Assembly: GCF_014205055.1 (NCBI RefSeq)
Contig: NZ_JACHMS010000001.1
Location: forward strand, 8,398,501-8,462,500
Direction: 5' to 3'
Length of the DNA stretch: 64,000 nt
Source: Streptomyces luteogriseus
Lineage (GTDB): Bacteria; Actinomycetota; Actinomycetes; Streptomycetales; Streptomycetaceae
Shown piece by piece: positions 51,511 to 61,127 of the stretch (positions are counted from its first letter, which is position 1; every line of letters begins with the position of its first letter). The translations under genes and the position numbers were made by a program. Below the pieces are notes generated by a model. The model worked only from the letters and a program-made list of their open reading frames with translations. It did not search any database and was not told the DNA's origin.

Positions 51511-53016
51511 CTAGGTCTCGCTGCTCGGCAGACCGACCCGTGCCAGGTAGCGCTCCACATGCTCCGGGCTGTCGGCAGCCAGTCCGATGTGGTGGTCGGG
51601 GCGGATGAGGAACAACCCGGTGCCGAGTTCCCCGGCGAGCGGTCCGCCCGTCACGTGATGGGTGCGGACACCCGGTGTCGCGCGGGGCGGTGCGCAATTC
51701 ACCGCCAGCAGGGTGAAGTCCGGGCCTCTCAGCAGGCCGAAGAGATTCGGGCAGGGGCCGTCGGCGGTGACGCACGGGAGGTCGGGCGCGCGGTCGCCGG
51801 CCCGGACACCCGTCGGGGAGCCGAGTGCGCGGGTGTCGGCCGAGAGCTCGCTGTCGCGGTAGTGCACGGACAGCAGGTGGCAGACCTTCCCCCGGAAGCG
51901 TGACTGCTTGCCGTCCTCGGGTCTGCGGCCGGCACGGTACAGGCGGGTGCTGAGGTCCAGGACGCCCGCCGCCGCGGGCCGCCGCTCGGCTTCGTAGCTG
52001 TCCAGCAGCGTGTCCGGGGCGCCGCGGGCGATGACCTGCCCGAGCTTCCAGCCGAGGTTGTAGGCGTCCTGCACGCCGATGTTCAGCCCCTGGCCACCGC
52101 CGGGCGGGTGCAGATGGGCGGCGTCCCCGGCGAGGAAGACCCGCCCCTGGCGGAAGCGTTCGGCCAACGCGGTGCGCGGCCGGTAGAACGAACTCCACAC
52201 CACCTCCGTGACGGCGTCCGGGGGCAGATGGGTCCGCTCGGCGACCAGAGTGCGCACGGTCTCGGCCGTCGCGGTGAACTCATCGCCCGTGATCTTGGCG
52301 TTCAGCTGGAAGTCGGCGGTGCCCGGCAGCGGGCACAGCAGCAGCTCACCCGGCGGGTCGTCGGGCCAGATGTGCCAGTGATCCCGGTCCAGGCCCCGAA
52401 CCCGCACGTCCGACACCACCGCCGAACGCAACCCGCGGTCCTCGCCCTTCATGGCGATGCCGAGGGACTCGCGCACCGAACTGTGGCTGCCGTCGGCGCC
52501 CACCAGGTAGGGGACTGTCATCAGGCGACGACCGCCGTCGGGCCGTGCCACCTCGGCTGTCACGTGCGTGTCCGTCTGCGTCAGGGACACGAGCCGGGCA
52601 CCGCACTCCAGGGTTCCGCCCAGTTCGAGCAGACGATCGCGCAGGATCTCCTGGGTGCGCCACTGGGGGATCAGCCACTGCTGCGGCTGACACGACACCG
52701 GCGCCTCCGGGTCCGGTTCGATCAGCTGCCACTCGCCCCCGCGCTCGCCGTCGCGCCAGGTCTGCATGGGCGGGAAGGGGGCGCCGGCGGCCTGCACCGC
52801 GTCGATGACGCCGAGGTCGTCGAACGCCTCCAGCGTGCGGGCCTGAAGACTCTTGCCGCGTGAACCGGCGGGAAGGTGCTCGGTCGCCTCGATGACATGG
52901 GTCCGCACGCCGCGCCTGGCCAGGTCGCAGGCGAGGGTGAGGCCGGTCGGTCCGCCGCCGACGACCAGCACGTCGACGGTCGGCTGCTGTGGTGTCCGAG
53001 AGGTGGGTTCGGGCAC
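51511..53016 (-). CDS. FAD-dependent aromatic monooxygenase
   Basis: Group A flavoprotein monooxygenase of 501 residues, the PHBH-like aromatic hydroxylase type. Motifs: 'VLVVGGGPTGLTLACDLARR', 'YLVGADGSHSSVRES' and 'RVFLAGDAAHLHPPGGGQGL'. The thioredoxin-like C-terminus is present (about 390-501). It diverges from a P450, so the two may modify one aromatic substrate. No PKS genes nearby, and it is distinct from the hydroxylase at 26704. Confidence 0.88.
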   Translation of the reverse strand: MPEPTSRTPQQPTVDVLVVGGGPTGLTLACDLARRGVRTHVIEATEHLPAGSRGKSLQARTLEAFDDLGVIDAVQAAGAPFPPMQTWRDGERGGEWQLIEPDPEAPVSCQPQQWLIPQWRTQEILRDRLLELGGTLECGARLVSLTQTDTHVTAEVARPDGGRRLMTVPYLVGADGSHSSVRESLGIAMKGEDRGLRSAVVSDVRVRGLDRDHWHIWPDDPPGELLLCPLPGTADFQLNAKITGDEFTATAETVRTLVAERTHLPPDAVTEVVWSSFYRPRTALAERFRQGRVFLAGDAAHLHPPGGGQGLNIGVQDAYNLGWKLGQVIARGAPDTLLDSYEAERRPAAAGVLDLSTRLYRAGRRPEDGKQSRFRGKVCHLLSVHYRDSELSADTRALGSPTGVRAGDRAPDLPCVTADGPCPNLFGLLRGPDFTLLAVNCAPPRATPGVRTHHVTGGPLAGELGTGLFLIRPDHHIGLAADSPEHVERYLARVGLPSSET

Positions 53017-53171
53017 GTCTCCCCGCTTTCTGCCGTCTGCCCCGGCACTGGATGCATGGAGCGGCGCTCTGCCGCACTATGCGAAATGTCCCCCACGGGC
53101 GGGGCGGCCGTGGCCCGTGCCCACCGGTTCCGCCCACATGGCCGCACCACCGCACGAGCTCAGGAGCACAC

Positions 53172-54368
53172 ATGGCTCACACCGCCGCCTGCCCCTTCGA
53201 CTACAGCGAGCAACTCGAGTTCGATCCGTCCCTCGCACAGCTCATGGCCCGCGGCCCGGTCAGCCGTATCCGGCTCTCCTACGGCGAAGCCGAGGCGTGG
53301 CTGGTCACCACCTTCGACGGCGTACGCCAGGTGACGACCGACCCCAGGTTCAGCCGGGCCGCCATCGTCGGCCGCGACTACCCCCGGATGACTCTCGAGC
53401 CGATCGTCTCCCCGGAATCGATCAACGTCATGGACCCGCCGCGCGGCACCCGGCTGCGCCACGCCGCCGCCCGGGCCTTCACCCAAAGCAGCGTGAAGCG
53501 CATGACGCCGGCCATCGAGGAGGTGGCCCACCGGCTCGTGGACGAGATGGCCGAGCAGGGCCCGCCGGCCGACCTGGCCCGTGGCCTGTCCGAACCGCTG
53601 CCCAACCACACCATCTGCGCCCTGCTGGACGTACCCGACGAGGACCGGCCGCTCATGCTGCGCCTCACCCAGCAGATGCTGGCCACCGCGCCCGATGCCC
53701 GGCAGGCGGCGGCGGAAGCCAAGCAGCACCTGCGCGCCTACTTCACCACGCTCGTCGCCGAACGCCGCAAGGACGGGGGCAGCGACCTCATCACCACCAT
53801 GGCCGCCGGCGACCAAGAGGAGGAGCCCCTCAGCGACGACGAGCTGGCCGTCCTGGCGCTGACCCTCATCCTCAGCGGCAACGACACGGCCACCTGTCAG
53901 ATCAGCAACATCGCCTACACCCTGCTGACCCGCCCCGAACTCCGCGATCTGCTGCGGCGCAGTCCGGAACAGCTTCCCCGGCTGCTGGACGAACTCCTGC
54001 GGCACATCCCCTTCCGCAAGGGCGTCGGCATCCCGCGCGTCGCGCTGGAGGACGTGGAGCTGGAAGGAGTGCTGATCCGCGCCGGAGACTTCGTGCACGT
54101 CTCCTACCTGGCCGCCAACCGGGACCCGGAGGTGTTCGCGGACCCCGACGTCCTCGACGTCGACCGTTCGGCGCACCCTCATATGACGTTCGGGTGGGGC
54201 GGCCATCACTGCGTCGCCAGCACCCTCGCCCTCGCGGAACTCAGGACCGCGATCGGGGTTCTGTTCACCCGCCTGCCCCGGCTGCGCCTGGCCGTACCGG
54301 CTCAGGAAGTGCCCTGGGACACCCGGACCATCCGGCGTTTCCCCCTGGAGCTGCCCGTGACGTGGTGA
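53172..54368 (+). CDS. cytochrome P450
   Basis: Class I P450 of 398 residues. The heme loop 'FGWGGHHCVASTLAL' has Cys347 as iron ligand; the glycine usually two residues after the cysteine is alanine. The I-helix motif is 'LILSGNDTAT' (usual Ala/Gly-Gly-x-Asp/Glu-Thr), with Asp-Thr kept. The ExxR motif is present as 'ELLRHIPFRKG' upstream of the PERF-like region, in variant form. No ferredoxin gene accompanies it. ATG behind AGGAG. Substrate unknown. Confidence 0.9.
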   Translation: MAHTAACPFDYSEQLEFDPSLAQLMARGPVSRIRLSYGEAEAWLVTTFDGVRQVTTDPRFSRAAIVGRDYPRMTLEPIVSPESINVMDPPRGTRLRHAAARAFTQSSVKRMTPAIEEVAHRLVDEMAEQGPPADLARGLSEPLPNHTICALLDVPDEDRPLMLRLTQQMLATAPDARQAAAEAKQHLRAYFTTLVAERRKDGGSDLITTMAAGDQEEEPLSDDELAVLALTLILSGNDTATCQISNIAYTLLTRPELRDLLRRSPEQLPRLLDELLRHIPFRKGVGIPRVALEDVELEGVLIRAGDFVHVSYLAANRDPEVFADPDVLDVDRSAHPHMTFGWGGHHCVASTLALAELRTAIGVLFTRLPRLRLAVPAQEVPWDTRTIRRFPLELPVTW

Positions 54369-54391
54369 GGGCACGGGTACGGCCCGGCCCG

Positions 54392-54429
54392 CTCCTCGCG
54401 GCGAGGCGCAGGCGCCCCGCCGCGAGGAG
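54392..54429. terminator. 12-bp hairpin, bidirectional terminator
   Basis: CTCCTCGCGGCG and its complement around a 14-base loop, between the convergent P450 and S8 protease genes. Confidence 0.65.
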
Positions 54430-54455
54430 TTCACGCACCCGGTGGAACCCTCCCG

Positions 54456-56267
54456 CTAGAAGGTGAGGTTCCAGGCGTCGATCCGCCCGGTGTCCTGCGT
54501 CGCGATGTCGCGGACACGCAGCTTCCACGTACCGGACGCGGTCTCCGACGATGCGTCCACCGTGTACGTTTTCACCACGTCGTCCCCGCTGTCGCCGTCG
54601 GCGAAGTCCTCCAGCGAGTAGACCGACCCATCGGGGGCGACGAGCGACAGCACCAGGTCGCCGCGGTACGTGTGCTTGACGTCCACACCGACCTTCAACG
54701 CGGCCGGGGCGTTGCCCGTCACACCGGTCACGGTGATCGGCGACTCCACCGTGGCGTTGTCGGCGACGGTGACGTCGGCGGTGTTCTCGAAGGAGCGGCC
54801 GGGCGGCGGCGTGGTGCCACCGACGGCCTTCAGCGCGTCGACCTGGCCCTCCCCGAAGAAGGCGTTCTTCGCCGTGGTGCCGGTGCAGCGGCCGTCGGAC
54901 GGGCACGCGGTGTCGGTCGCCTGGCTTCCCAGCCGCGCGCGCAGATCAGCGGGGGTGGCGGCCGGATCGGCACTCTTCAGCAGCGCGGCGACACCGGCGA
55001 CGTGCGGCGAGGCCATCGATGTGCCGTTCATGTTCCCGTACTTGCCGCCCGGGAGCGTGGAGTAGACGCCGTAGGCTCCGTCGCCGCCCGGGGCCGCGAC
55101 GTCGATGACGTCCCGGCCGAAGTTGGAGTACGACGCCTTGATGTTCCCGTTGCCCATCGCCGCGACGGTCACCACGCCCGGCAGCTCCGTCGGAATGTCG
55201 ATGCAGGCGTTGGTGATGGTGCGGTTGACGGGGGTGGAGTCGTTCGGGCTGGAGCTGTCGGTGCGCTTGTTCGCGAGGTCGTAGTTGGAGTTGCCCGCCG
55301 CCGCGACCTGGAGCGAGCCCTTGCCCTCCGCGTACTCCTGCGCCCGGCGCACGCCCTCGACGATGGCCGCCTGGTCCGGGTCGTCGGGGCAGTTGAACAT
55401 CCAGGGATCCGTGTAATAGCTGTTGTTGGTGACGTCGAAGCCGTGGTCACCGGCCCAGATGAAACCGCAGATGGTGTTCTCGGCGAAGAACATGCTCGTA
55501 CTCGGCTCCGCGACGCGCACGGAGGCGATCTTCACGCCCGGTGCGACGCCGACCACACCCTTGCCGTTCTTCGCGGCGGCGATGGTGCCTGCCACGTGCG
55601 TGCCGTGGCTGCCGACGTCACGCCAGGCGCCGGCCCGGGTGTCGGCCTTGCCGTAGGCGCACGAGACGGAGTCCGCCGTGTCGAAGTTGGGCGCGATGTC
55701 CTGGTGCCGGTCGTCCACCCCGGTGTCGAGGACGCCCACCGTGACGGACGCCGAACCGGTGCTGACGGCCCAGGCCTTGTCGGCGTTGATCCTGGTCATG
55801 TCCCACCGTGCCGTCTCGGCGAGCGTGGTGGACGACTGCCCGGGAGCACTCGGCAGGGTGGGGGAGTAGGCGTCGGCGGGGACGTCCGAGGTGCGCGTGG
55901 CACCCACCTTCTGCACGCCCGTGACGGAGCGCATCGCGGCGGCGAAGCCGGCCGACGAGGAGTGGGCGACCACGACGCCGATCGCGTCGTAGTGCGCGAA
56001 CACCGAACCGCCGTTCGCCGCGACGGCGTTGCGAGCGGCGGATGTGTCGCCGGGGGCTGTGATGACGAGGTAGGAGCGGGTTCCGGCGGCCCAGCCGGCG
56101 GCCGTCTGGGCGGGCGCGGCGGCGCGGGCCGCGGCCGGACCCGGCGGGAGGCCGGTGTCCACGTCGGCCGCCCCGGCGGGCGTGGCGAGCGCGAGGGCCG
56201 CTCCGACAGCGGCGGCGGACAGCAACGACCGTCTGAGACGGTGCCGGTATATGCGGGGGGTTGTCAC
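54456..56267 (-). CDS. secreted subtilisin-like protease with P domain
   Basis: Exported S8 protease of 603 residues. Signal peptide about 1-33, an inhibitor-type propeptide to about 150, then the catalytic domain with Asp181 ('GVLDTGVDDRH'), His221 ('VGSHGTHVAGTIA') and Ser417 ('MNGTSMASPHVAG'). The oxyanion Asn is in 'AAAGNSNYDLAN'. A C-terminal P/proprotein-convertase domain ('ITVTGVTGNAPAALKVGVDV' to the end) follows a short Pro-rich linker. Extracellular protein degradation is the likely role. Divergent from the sigma-factor gene. Confidence 0.92.
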   Translation of the reverse strand: MTTPRIYRHRLRRSLLSAAAVGAALALATPAGAADVDTGLPPGPAAARAAAPAQTAAGWAAGTRSYLVITAPGDTSAARNAVAANGGSVFAHYDAIGVVVAHSSSAGFAAAMRSVTGVQKVGATRTSDVPADAYSPTLPSAPGQSSTTLAETARWDMTRINADKAWAVSTGSASVTVGVLDTGVDDRHQDIAPNFDTADSVSCAYGKADTRAGAWRDVGSHGTHVAGTIAAAKNGKGVVGVAPGVKIASVRVAEPSTSMFFAENTICGFIWAGDHGFDVTNNSYYTDPWMFNCPDDPDQAAIVEGVRRAQEYAEGKGSLQVAAAGNSNYDLANKRTDSSSPNDSTPVNRTITNACIDIPTELPGVVTVAAMGNGNIKASYSNFGRDVIDVAAPGGDGAYGVYSTLPGGKYGNMNGTSMASPHVAGVAALLKSADPAATPADLRARLGSQATDTACPSDGRCTGTTAKNAFFGEGQVDALKAVGGTTPPPGRSFENTADVTVADNATVESPITVTGVTGNAPAALKVGVDVKHTYRGDLVLSLVAPDGSVYSLEDFADGDSGDDVVKTYTVDASSETASGTWKLRVRDIATQDTGRIDAWNLTF

Positions 56268-56513
56268 AGCATCCTCCGAGAACCCGGGGCAAGGGGTGCT
56301 GCCTGCCGGGCCGTGGGTCGAATGGGTCGACGCAAGATTTCAGATGAGGGCATGACAAGGGAAGGGGCTGCGGCCATCGATCGCCAGGGGGAGACAAGTA
56401 GGTGACTCCACTCCGGATCGCGTAGGGGGCATGCTCTGTACATGCCGGGGTACACGCGCGATCGTCAGCCCGAGGCAGGCTGGCGGTGTGTGGCGACAGG
56501 GGAGGGAAGCATC

Positions 56514-57359
56514 GTGGCGACAGTGACTGCGGCGAAGACGGACACCAAGGTGGAGGGCATGCCGGAGGTCGCCGACCCCGCCCGGGTGGCGCCGAAGGAC
56601 GCCAGGGAGCTGACGCGTCTGTTCTTCGACCAGCTCGCGGTGCTGGAGGAGGGCACGCCCGAGTACCAGTACGCGCGGAACACGCTGATCGAGATGAACA
56701 TGTCCCTGGTCCGCTTCGCGGCGGGGCGGTTCCGCAGCCGCGGGCCGGAGGAGATGGAGGACATCGTCCAGGTCGGCATGATCGGCCTGATCAAGGCCAT
56801 CGACCGGTTCGAGCTGACCCGGGAGGTGGAGTTCACCTCCTTCGCCATCCCCTACATCGTCGGCGAGATCAAGCGGTTCTTCCGCGACACCACCTGGGCC
56901 GTGCACGTCCCGCGCCGGCTGCAGGAGGCCCGGGTCCACCTCGCCCGCGCCACCGAGGAACTCCGCAGCCGCCTGGGCCGCACCCCGACGGTGAAGGAAC
57001 TGTCGGAGCTGATGAGCCTGCCCGAGGACGAAGTCAGGGAGGCCCGCCTGGCCTCCAACGGCTACAACTCCACCTCCCTGGACGCGGCGATCAGCAGCAG
57101 CGAGGACGGCGAGACGGCCCTCGCGGACTTCATCGGCGCCGACGACCAGGCCCTCGAACTCGTGGAGGACTTCCACGCACTCGCCCCGATGATCGCCGCA
57201 CTCGACGAACGCGACCGGCAGATCATCCAGATGCGCTTCGTGGAGGAACTCACCCAGGCCCAGATCGGCGAACGCCTGGGCGTCTCCCAGATGCACGTCT
57301 CCCGCCTGCTCTCGCGCTGCCTGGCCCGGCTGCGCGAGGGCATGCTCTCCACCAGCTGA
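56514..57359 (+). CDS. SigB/SigF/SigG-family sigma factor
   Basis: Group 3 sigma factor of 281 residues. Region 2 is 'DIVQVGMIGLIKAIDRFELT' and 'FTSFAIPYIVGEIKRFFRDT', region 3 'GRTPTVKELSELMSLPEDEV' and region 4 'LTQAQIGERLGVSQMHVSRL'. It belongs to the SigB/SigF group directing stress or sporulation genes. The GTG at 56514 behind GGAGGG begins at the conserved N-terminus; an upstream ATG at 56442 would add 24 unusual residues. No anti-sigma or anti-anti-sigma gene adjoins it, unlike many relatives. Confidence 0.92.
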   Translation: MATVTAAKTDTKVEGMPEVADPARVAPKDARELTRLFFDQLAVLEEGTPEYQYARNTLIEMNMSLVRFAAGRFRSRGPEEMEDIVQVGMIGLIKAIDRFELTREVEFTSFAIPYIVGEIKRFFRDTTWAVHVPRRLQEARVHLARATEELRSRLGRTPTVKELSELMSLPEDEVREARLASNGYNSTSLDAAISSSEDGETALADFIGADDQALELVEDFHALAPMIAALDERDRQIIQMRFVEELTQAQIGERLGVSQMHVSRLLSRCLARLREGMLSTS

Positions 57360-57666
57360 CTCCACGGCGGACGGCGGACGGCGGGCGCCCGGGTCAGATC
57401 ATCCGAGGAGTCCGCTGCCGCCGAACTGGGTGTTCTCCCGTTGGGAGAGGCCGACGGACGAGGCGGTGATCATGGAGTCGCCGTCAGTGGTGGCGCCCCA
57501 TGACGACGGCGATCAGCAGCGCCCCCGTTCTCCATCCGCCGTACAGGCCACGTCTGTTCTCCACGAACCGGATCCCCTCCCGTTCGGCGCACCGGCGTGC
57601 GCCGCAGTCAGGAAATCGTAAGACGAGCCGGCGCAACGTCGATGGCGCCCCGGTGCGGTGCGGACG
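57360..57666. other. 307-bp gap without a clear gene
   Basis: No gene called. A short minus-strand stretch ending in 'LYGGWRTGALLIAVMGRHH' (stop near 57490) looks coding-like and could be the tail of a lost gene. Confidence 0.4.
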
Positions 57667-57951
57667 CTACGACGCGGCCACGACCTCGCCGGCTGTGACC
57701 TGGGGCGGCTGGGGGAGCAGTGCGGCGAGCCGGTCCCGGACGAAGTCCTTGGCCCTGTCGGTCGACTCCTCGGCGCCGGAGCGGTCCTGGAAGACACTCG
57801 TCGACACCATCACGCCGCCCCCGGCATCGACCCAGTAGTAGGCCACGAAACCCTGTACCTGCCGAACCAGAGGCAAGAACTCCTCGTTCACCAGGCGCCC
57901 GGCCTCGGCGGGCTCGGTCACCCCTTCGTACCGGCGAATCACTGCGTACAT
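57667..57951 (-). CDS. small ABM-like dimeric barrel protein
   Basis: Protein of 94 residues: 'MYAVIRRYEGVTEPAEAG', 'QGFVAYYWVDAGGGVMVSTS' and 'DFVRDRLAALLPQPPQVTAG' suggest the dimeric alpha-beta barrel fold of antibiotic-biosynthesis-monooxygenase-like proteins. Function unknown. GGAGGAG precedes the ATG. Confidence 0.7.
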   Translation of the reverse strand: MYAVIRRYEGVTEPAEAGRLVNEEFLPLVRQVQGFVAYYWVDAGGGVMVSTSVFQDRSGAEESTDRAKDFVRDRLAALLPQPPQVTAGEVVAAS

Positions 57952-58149
57952 GTGCTGCTCCTCCTACTTCTCGACCTGTCCTGTGCGCATACGACCTACC
58001 CGCTGTGAGGCGCGAGGGGTGCGGCCGACGAGAGAAGATCACCGGAAGAGCCTCCTTGGCCGAGGTACGGGACACCCGGACTCGGGCAGGGGAGCGGCGT
58101 GCCCGTCAGAGTCGGCGGCTGCCGGGCCGGTCGTCCGGCCCTGTATACA

Positions 58150-58470
58150 GGCCGTTTGGGACAGCCGCCGGTGGACGAGGTGCATGGCCTGCTCTTTCTC
58201 CCCGACGGGCTGCCGGTGTACGCCGGCCGGTACGAACACGAGGGCGCCCTCGCACCGCACACGCACAGTTTCGTGGAGGTCGTGGTCGTCACCGGTGGCG
58301 ACGGCGTGCACCACGCACCGGGCGGCCGGCGACGGCCGGCGGTCGGAGACATGGTGCTGCTGCGGCCCGGGGTGTCGCACGGCTACGACGCCGAGGTTCA
58401 CCGCGATCCGACCTGCCCCGCCCCCGCTTCGGCGGGTCGGCGGGCGGGTGTGGGGGCCGGGCAGACGAGG
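58150..58470 (+). pseudogene. AraC-type cupin domain remnant
   Basis: Reads 'VDEVHGLLFLPDGLPVYAGR' and 'HTHSFVEVVVVTGGDGVHHA', then 'VGDMVLLRPGVSHGYD', the N-terminal sugar-sensing cupin of AraC regulators. The frame then turns to low-complexity Arg/Pro sequence, and the two C-terminal HTH motifs are absent before the next gene. Truncated relic. Confidence 0.6.
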
Positions 58471-58591
58471 GCCGGGCGCCGCCCGCCCCGCCTTGCCGAC
58501 GGCACCCGGCGGGGGGTCGTACGCGCCTGTATTGCCCGTTCGTGGGACCGGCCGAGCCGAACGGACGGCACGGCGCATAGAATCCGATCTC

Positions 58592-58951
58592 ATGCCGAAG
58601 CCTGACGAGCTGATCGTTGACATCGCCGCCCTTGTGGAGTCCGGGCAGAGCAGTCAGATGTCCTTGACCGTGGTCACCGGTGGTGCTGTCATCACCGGTC
58701 GCCTCGCTCCCGAAGCCATGTGGCGCAAGCGGGTGTCGGAGGTGCTGACGGATTCCGCCCGCCTGGGTGCGTTCTCCACCGTCTTCGACACCCCGCACAA
58801 GAAGGACGGGCCGCCCACGCATCTGCACTTCCATGTCGCGCGGATCCTGCAAGGCACCGTGGGGATCCCGGAGACGGGAGGGATGTTCCGCGTCGCGATC
58901 GAGGACATCAGTGCCTGGACCGTGGGCGACTTCAGCTACTCCGACCACTGA
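58592..58951 (+). CDS. conserved hypothetical, GvpU-like pattern
   Basis: Soluble protein of 119 residues: 'ELIVDIAALVESGQSSQMSL' then 'VVTGGAVITGRLAPEAMWRK', ending in a beta-rich half with 'THLHFHVARILQGT'. The opening strand-turn-strand pattern resembles gas-vesicle accessory GvpU proteins, but no other gvp gene is in the window. Function uncertain. Confidence 0.55.
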   Translation: MPKPDELIVDIAALVESGQSSQMSLTVVTGGAVITGRLAPEAMWRKRVSEVLTDSARLGAFSTVFDTPHKKDGPPTHLHFHVARILQGTVGIPETGGMFRVAIEDISAWTVGDFSYSDH

Positions 58952-58992
58952 CCCGCTGCCGCGCCGAGAACGCGCGGTCGTGAAGGTCGGGT

Positions 58993-59211
58993 CTACGCGG
59001 CGCTGTCGTGACCGGCCTCGCCCGGAGCGCCCAGCGGCCGCGTCGGCCCCTCGTCCTCCACCATCCTGCGTTCCGGCTCCGTCCCGTCCAACTCCCAGTG
59101 GTGGCGGCACTCCTCACACCGGGGACCGTCCGCCGCCACGTCGAGCACCTCCCTGTGCGGACAGTCCGTGCCGTCCCCGCGTCCCGCACACGCTTCGCCG
59201 CTGACCCCCAT
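58993..59211 (-). CDS. small putative zinc-ribbon protein
   Basis: Protein of 72 residues with 'TDCPHREVLDV' and 'GPRCEECRHHWELDGTEPER', a Cys-His/Cys-x2-Cys arrangement able to hold zinc. Acidic tail. Start at the ATG at 59211. Unknown function. Confidence 0.45.
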   Translation of the reverse strand: MGVSGEACAGRGDGTDCPHREVLDVAADGPRCEECRHHWELDGTEPERRMVEDEGPTRPLGAPGEAGHDSAA

Positions 59212-59849
59212 GCGCTCGACCGTGCGCCGTCCCGGACCTGAACGGGAGGGCGCCGGTGGGGCGCACAGGCGCGCAACCTCCGTACAACGCCCCGGCACCC
59301 GCCGTTGTACGTGGTCGGTGAATACACCAGGAGAACAGCCTGAACGGCAGAGTAATAGTGGAATTTTGAACATCTTCGGCGCCGCGTGGCACTACCTGTG
59401 AATCGGCGGCTTCCACAGTCTCCGTGATCTCGCCTTTGCTCTTCACGCCGGCCAAGAGAACGGGCTGTGCGACCCGGATGACCAAGACAGATCATGCGTC
59501 CAACTGCGAGGACTTTTCCGTCCACCCGCGAGGAGCCGATCATTCCGTCTCGGCCGGAGAGCTTTGCACCCCTGCCGTCAGTCGATCAGCGATCAAGGAA
59601 TGGCCGGCTTCCTCGACAGAACCGCATGACAGAAGCCTTGCACCGACCCGATCCTCCTGACAGGGTTCGGGAGTCGGTTCTCGGCATTGCGTCACGGGGG
59701 AGACTCGATGTTGTTCACCTTTCCGATGGCCCATGACAGCTCTTCCTTTCCTCGAACCGTGGTTCGCCGCGCTGCCTGACGTCATCCGCAACCGCATGAT
59801 GCGTACGACAGCTGGTGGGACCACTGGGAGTTGCTGAGGAGGAAGAGCG
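59212..59849. other. 638-bp intergenic region
   Basis: No convincing gene. The DNA is less GC-rich than its surroundings, marking a boundary before the gene set that begins at 59850. It contains CGAACC-GT-GGTTCG at 59753-59766, a possible operator of the following regulator. Confidence 0.5.
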
Positions 59850-60893
59850 ATGGACCACATCTCCGCATCCGTACAGAAGCCGATGCAACAGCACTTACCC
59901 GGCCCGGATCCGCACCTGGGCGGACTTTTGTCGGAGATCACCCGGGTCCCGATCAGCCGCATCATGGTCGTGGGCTCACTCCGCAGGGTCGGAGAGGACC
60001 CACGGCACATCAATGCGCTCGCCGAAGTGTGCTCCGAACTGCCGCCGATCGTGATCCACCGGAAGACGATGACCGTCATCGACGGTGTGCACCGGCTCAG
60101 GGCGGTGGAGAACAGCGGCGCCACGCACATAAGCGCCGTGCTCTTCAACGGTGACGAGCGAGAGGCCTTCGTCCTCGCGGTCAAGCTGAACAGCAACCAC
60201 GGACTGCCGCTCTCCCTTGCCGACCGCAAGGCCGCGGCCCTCCACATGCTCGCCGACTTCCCGGAGTGGTCCAACCGGAGGCTGGCAGGGGTCGTCGGCC
60301 TGTCGGACAAGACCGTCGCAGCGCTCAGGCGACGGTCGGGTGCGGAACTTCCGCACCCGACCGCCGTGCGGCTCGGGCGCGACGGGGTGGCCTACCCGCT
60401 CGCGGCGGCCGAAGGCCGCAGTCGCGCGCTGGTGTACCTCGCCGCGCATCCCGACGCGTCCGCGCAGGAGGTGGCGCGCGCCGCGGGCATCTCGCTGACC
60501 ACGGCGAAGGACTTGCGAAAGCGGGCGCGCGCGGCCCTGGGAGAACCGCAGACGACGGTACGGCCGAACGCCGGGCCGGTCCGGGGGAGCGGGGCCGGCC
60601 ACCCCGCGATGGTGAACCCCCCCAGGGCGCACCCGGACGGCGCCGACCTGGCCTCGGCCGTGCGGCGGTTGCGGGCCGATCCCTCGCTCCGGTTCACCGA
60701 GGTGGGACGGAAGCTGCTGCGGACACTGGACCCCACGACCGCGCAGCCGCACGACTGGGCGGCGATGGCGAGCAGTATCCCGATCCACTGCGCACCACTG
60801 ATCGCCGAGCTGGCACGGCACCACGCCGAAAGCTGGCAGCTCCTGGCGGATTCGTTGACGGAACGGATCAATTCTCGAGAAACTGGCGTATAG
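59850..60893 (+). CDS. ParB-like / StrR-type pathway regulator
   Basis: Protein of 347 residues with an N-terminal ParB-like domain: 'VPISRIMVVGSLRRVGEDPR', 'TVIDGVHRLRAVENSGATHI' and the Ser/His-like box, then helix-turn-helix regions 'FPEWSNRRLAGVVGLSDKTV' and 'ASAQEVARAAGISLTTAKDL'. This ParB-plus-HTH design is that of StrR-family activators of antibiotic clusters (StrR, Tei15-type). Start behind GAGGAGGAAG. Leu16 is encoded by TTA, so translation probably depends on the bldA tRNA. It likely activates the genes downstream. Confidence 0.8.
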   Translation: MDHISASVQKPMQQHLPGPDPHLGGLLSEITRVPISRIMVVGSLRRVGEDPRHINALAEVCSELPPIVIHRKTMTVIDGVHRLRAVENSGATHISAVLFNGDEREAFVLAVKLNSNHGLPLSLADRKAAALHMLADFPEWSNRRLAGVVGLSDKTVAALRRRSGAELPHPTAVRLGRDGVAYPLAAAEGRSRALVYLAAHPDASAQEVARAAGISLTTAKDLRKRARAALGEPQTTVRPNAGPVRGSGAGHPAMVNPPRAHPDGADLASAVRRLRADPSLRFTEVGRKLLRTLDPTTAQPHDWAAMASSIPIHCAPLIAELARHHAESWQLLADSLTERINSRETGV

Positions 60894-61052
60894 CTGTCCA
60901 GCCGGTTCGTCGCGTGAGGCTGGCGACGTCTTGGATTCGTCGCCTCCGGTTGATTGCGCCGAGATCATTTCCCGGATTCTCGCGGACTGCTGCGTGAAAG
61001 AGATGGAAAAGCCTTTCTGAGTCTGCCGTATTCGTTGAATGTGCGACTTGAG

Positions 61053-61079
61053 GTTCGACCGGTTGCGCGGTGCTCGAAC
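61053..61079. promoter_or_regulatory. StrR-box-like inverted repeat
   Basis: GTTCGA-N15-TCGAAC, 49 bp before the TrpB2-like start. StrR-family boxes have the same arms (GTTCGACTG and CAGTCGAAC) with a slightly longer spacer, so this is a plausible but imperfect match. The rest of 60894-61127 has no gene and is comparatively AT-rich. Confidence 0.45.
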
Positions 61080-61127
61080 GGTTTGTACGCTGGCTCACAC
61101 AATTTTGAAGCGGGGTGCGGGGGGAAC

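Noticed and set aside
57361..57390. Short CGGCGGA tandem repeat after the sigma-factor gene, considered as CRISPR-like or a terminator
   Set aside because: Only two to three short units, no spacers and no stable hairpin.
58592..58951. Gas-vesicle cluster suggested by the GvpU-like protein
   Set aside because: No GvpA or other gas-vesicle genes anywhere in the window.
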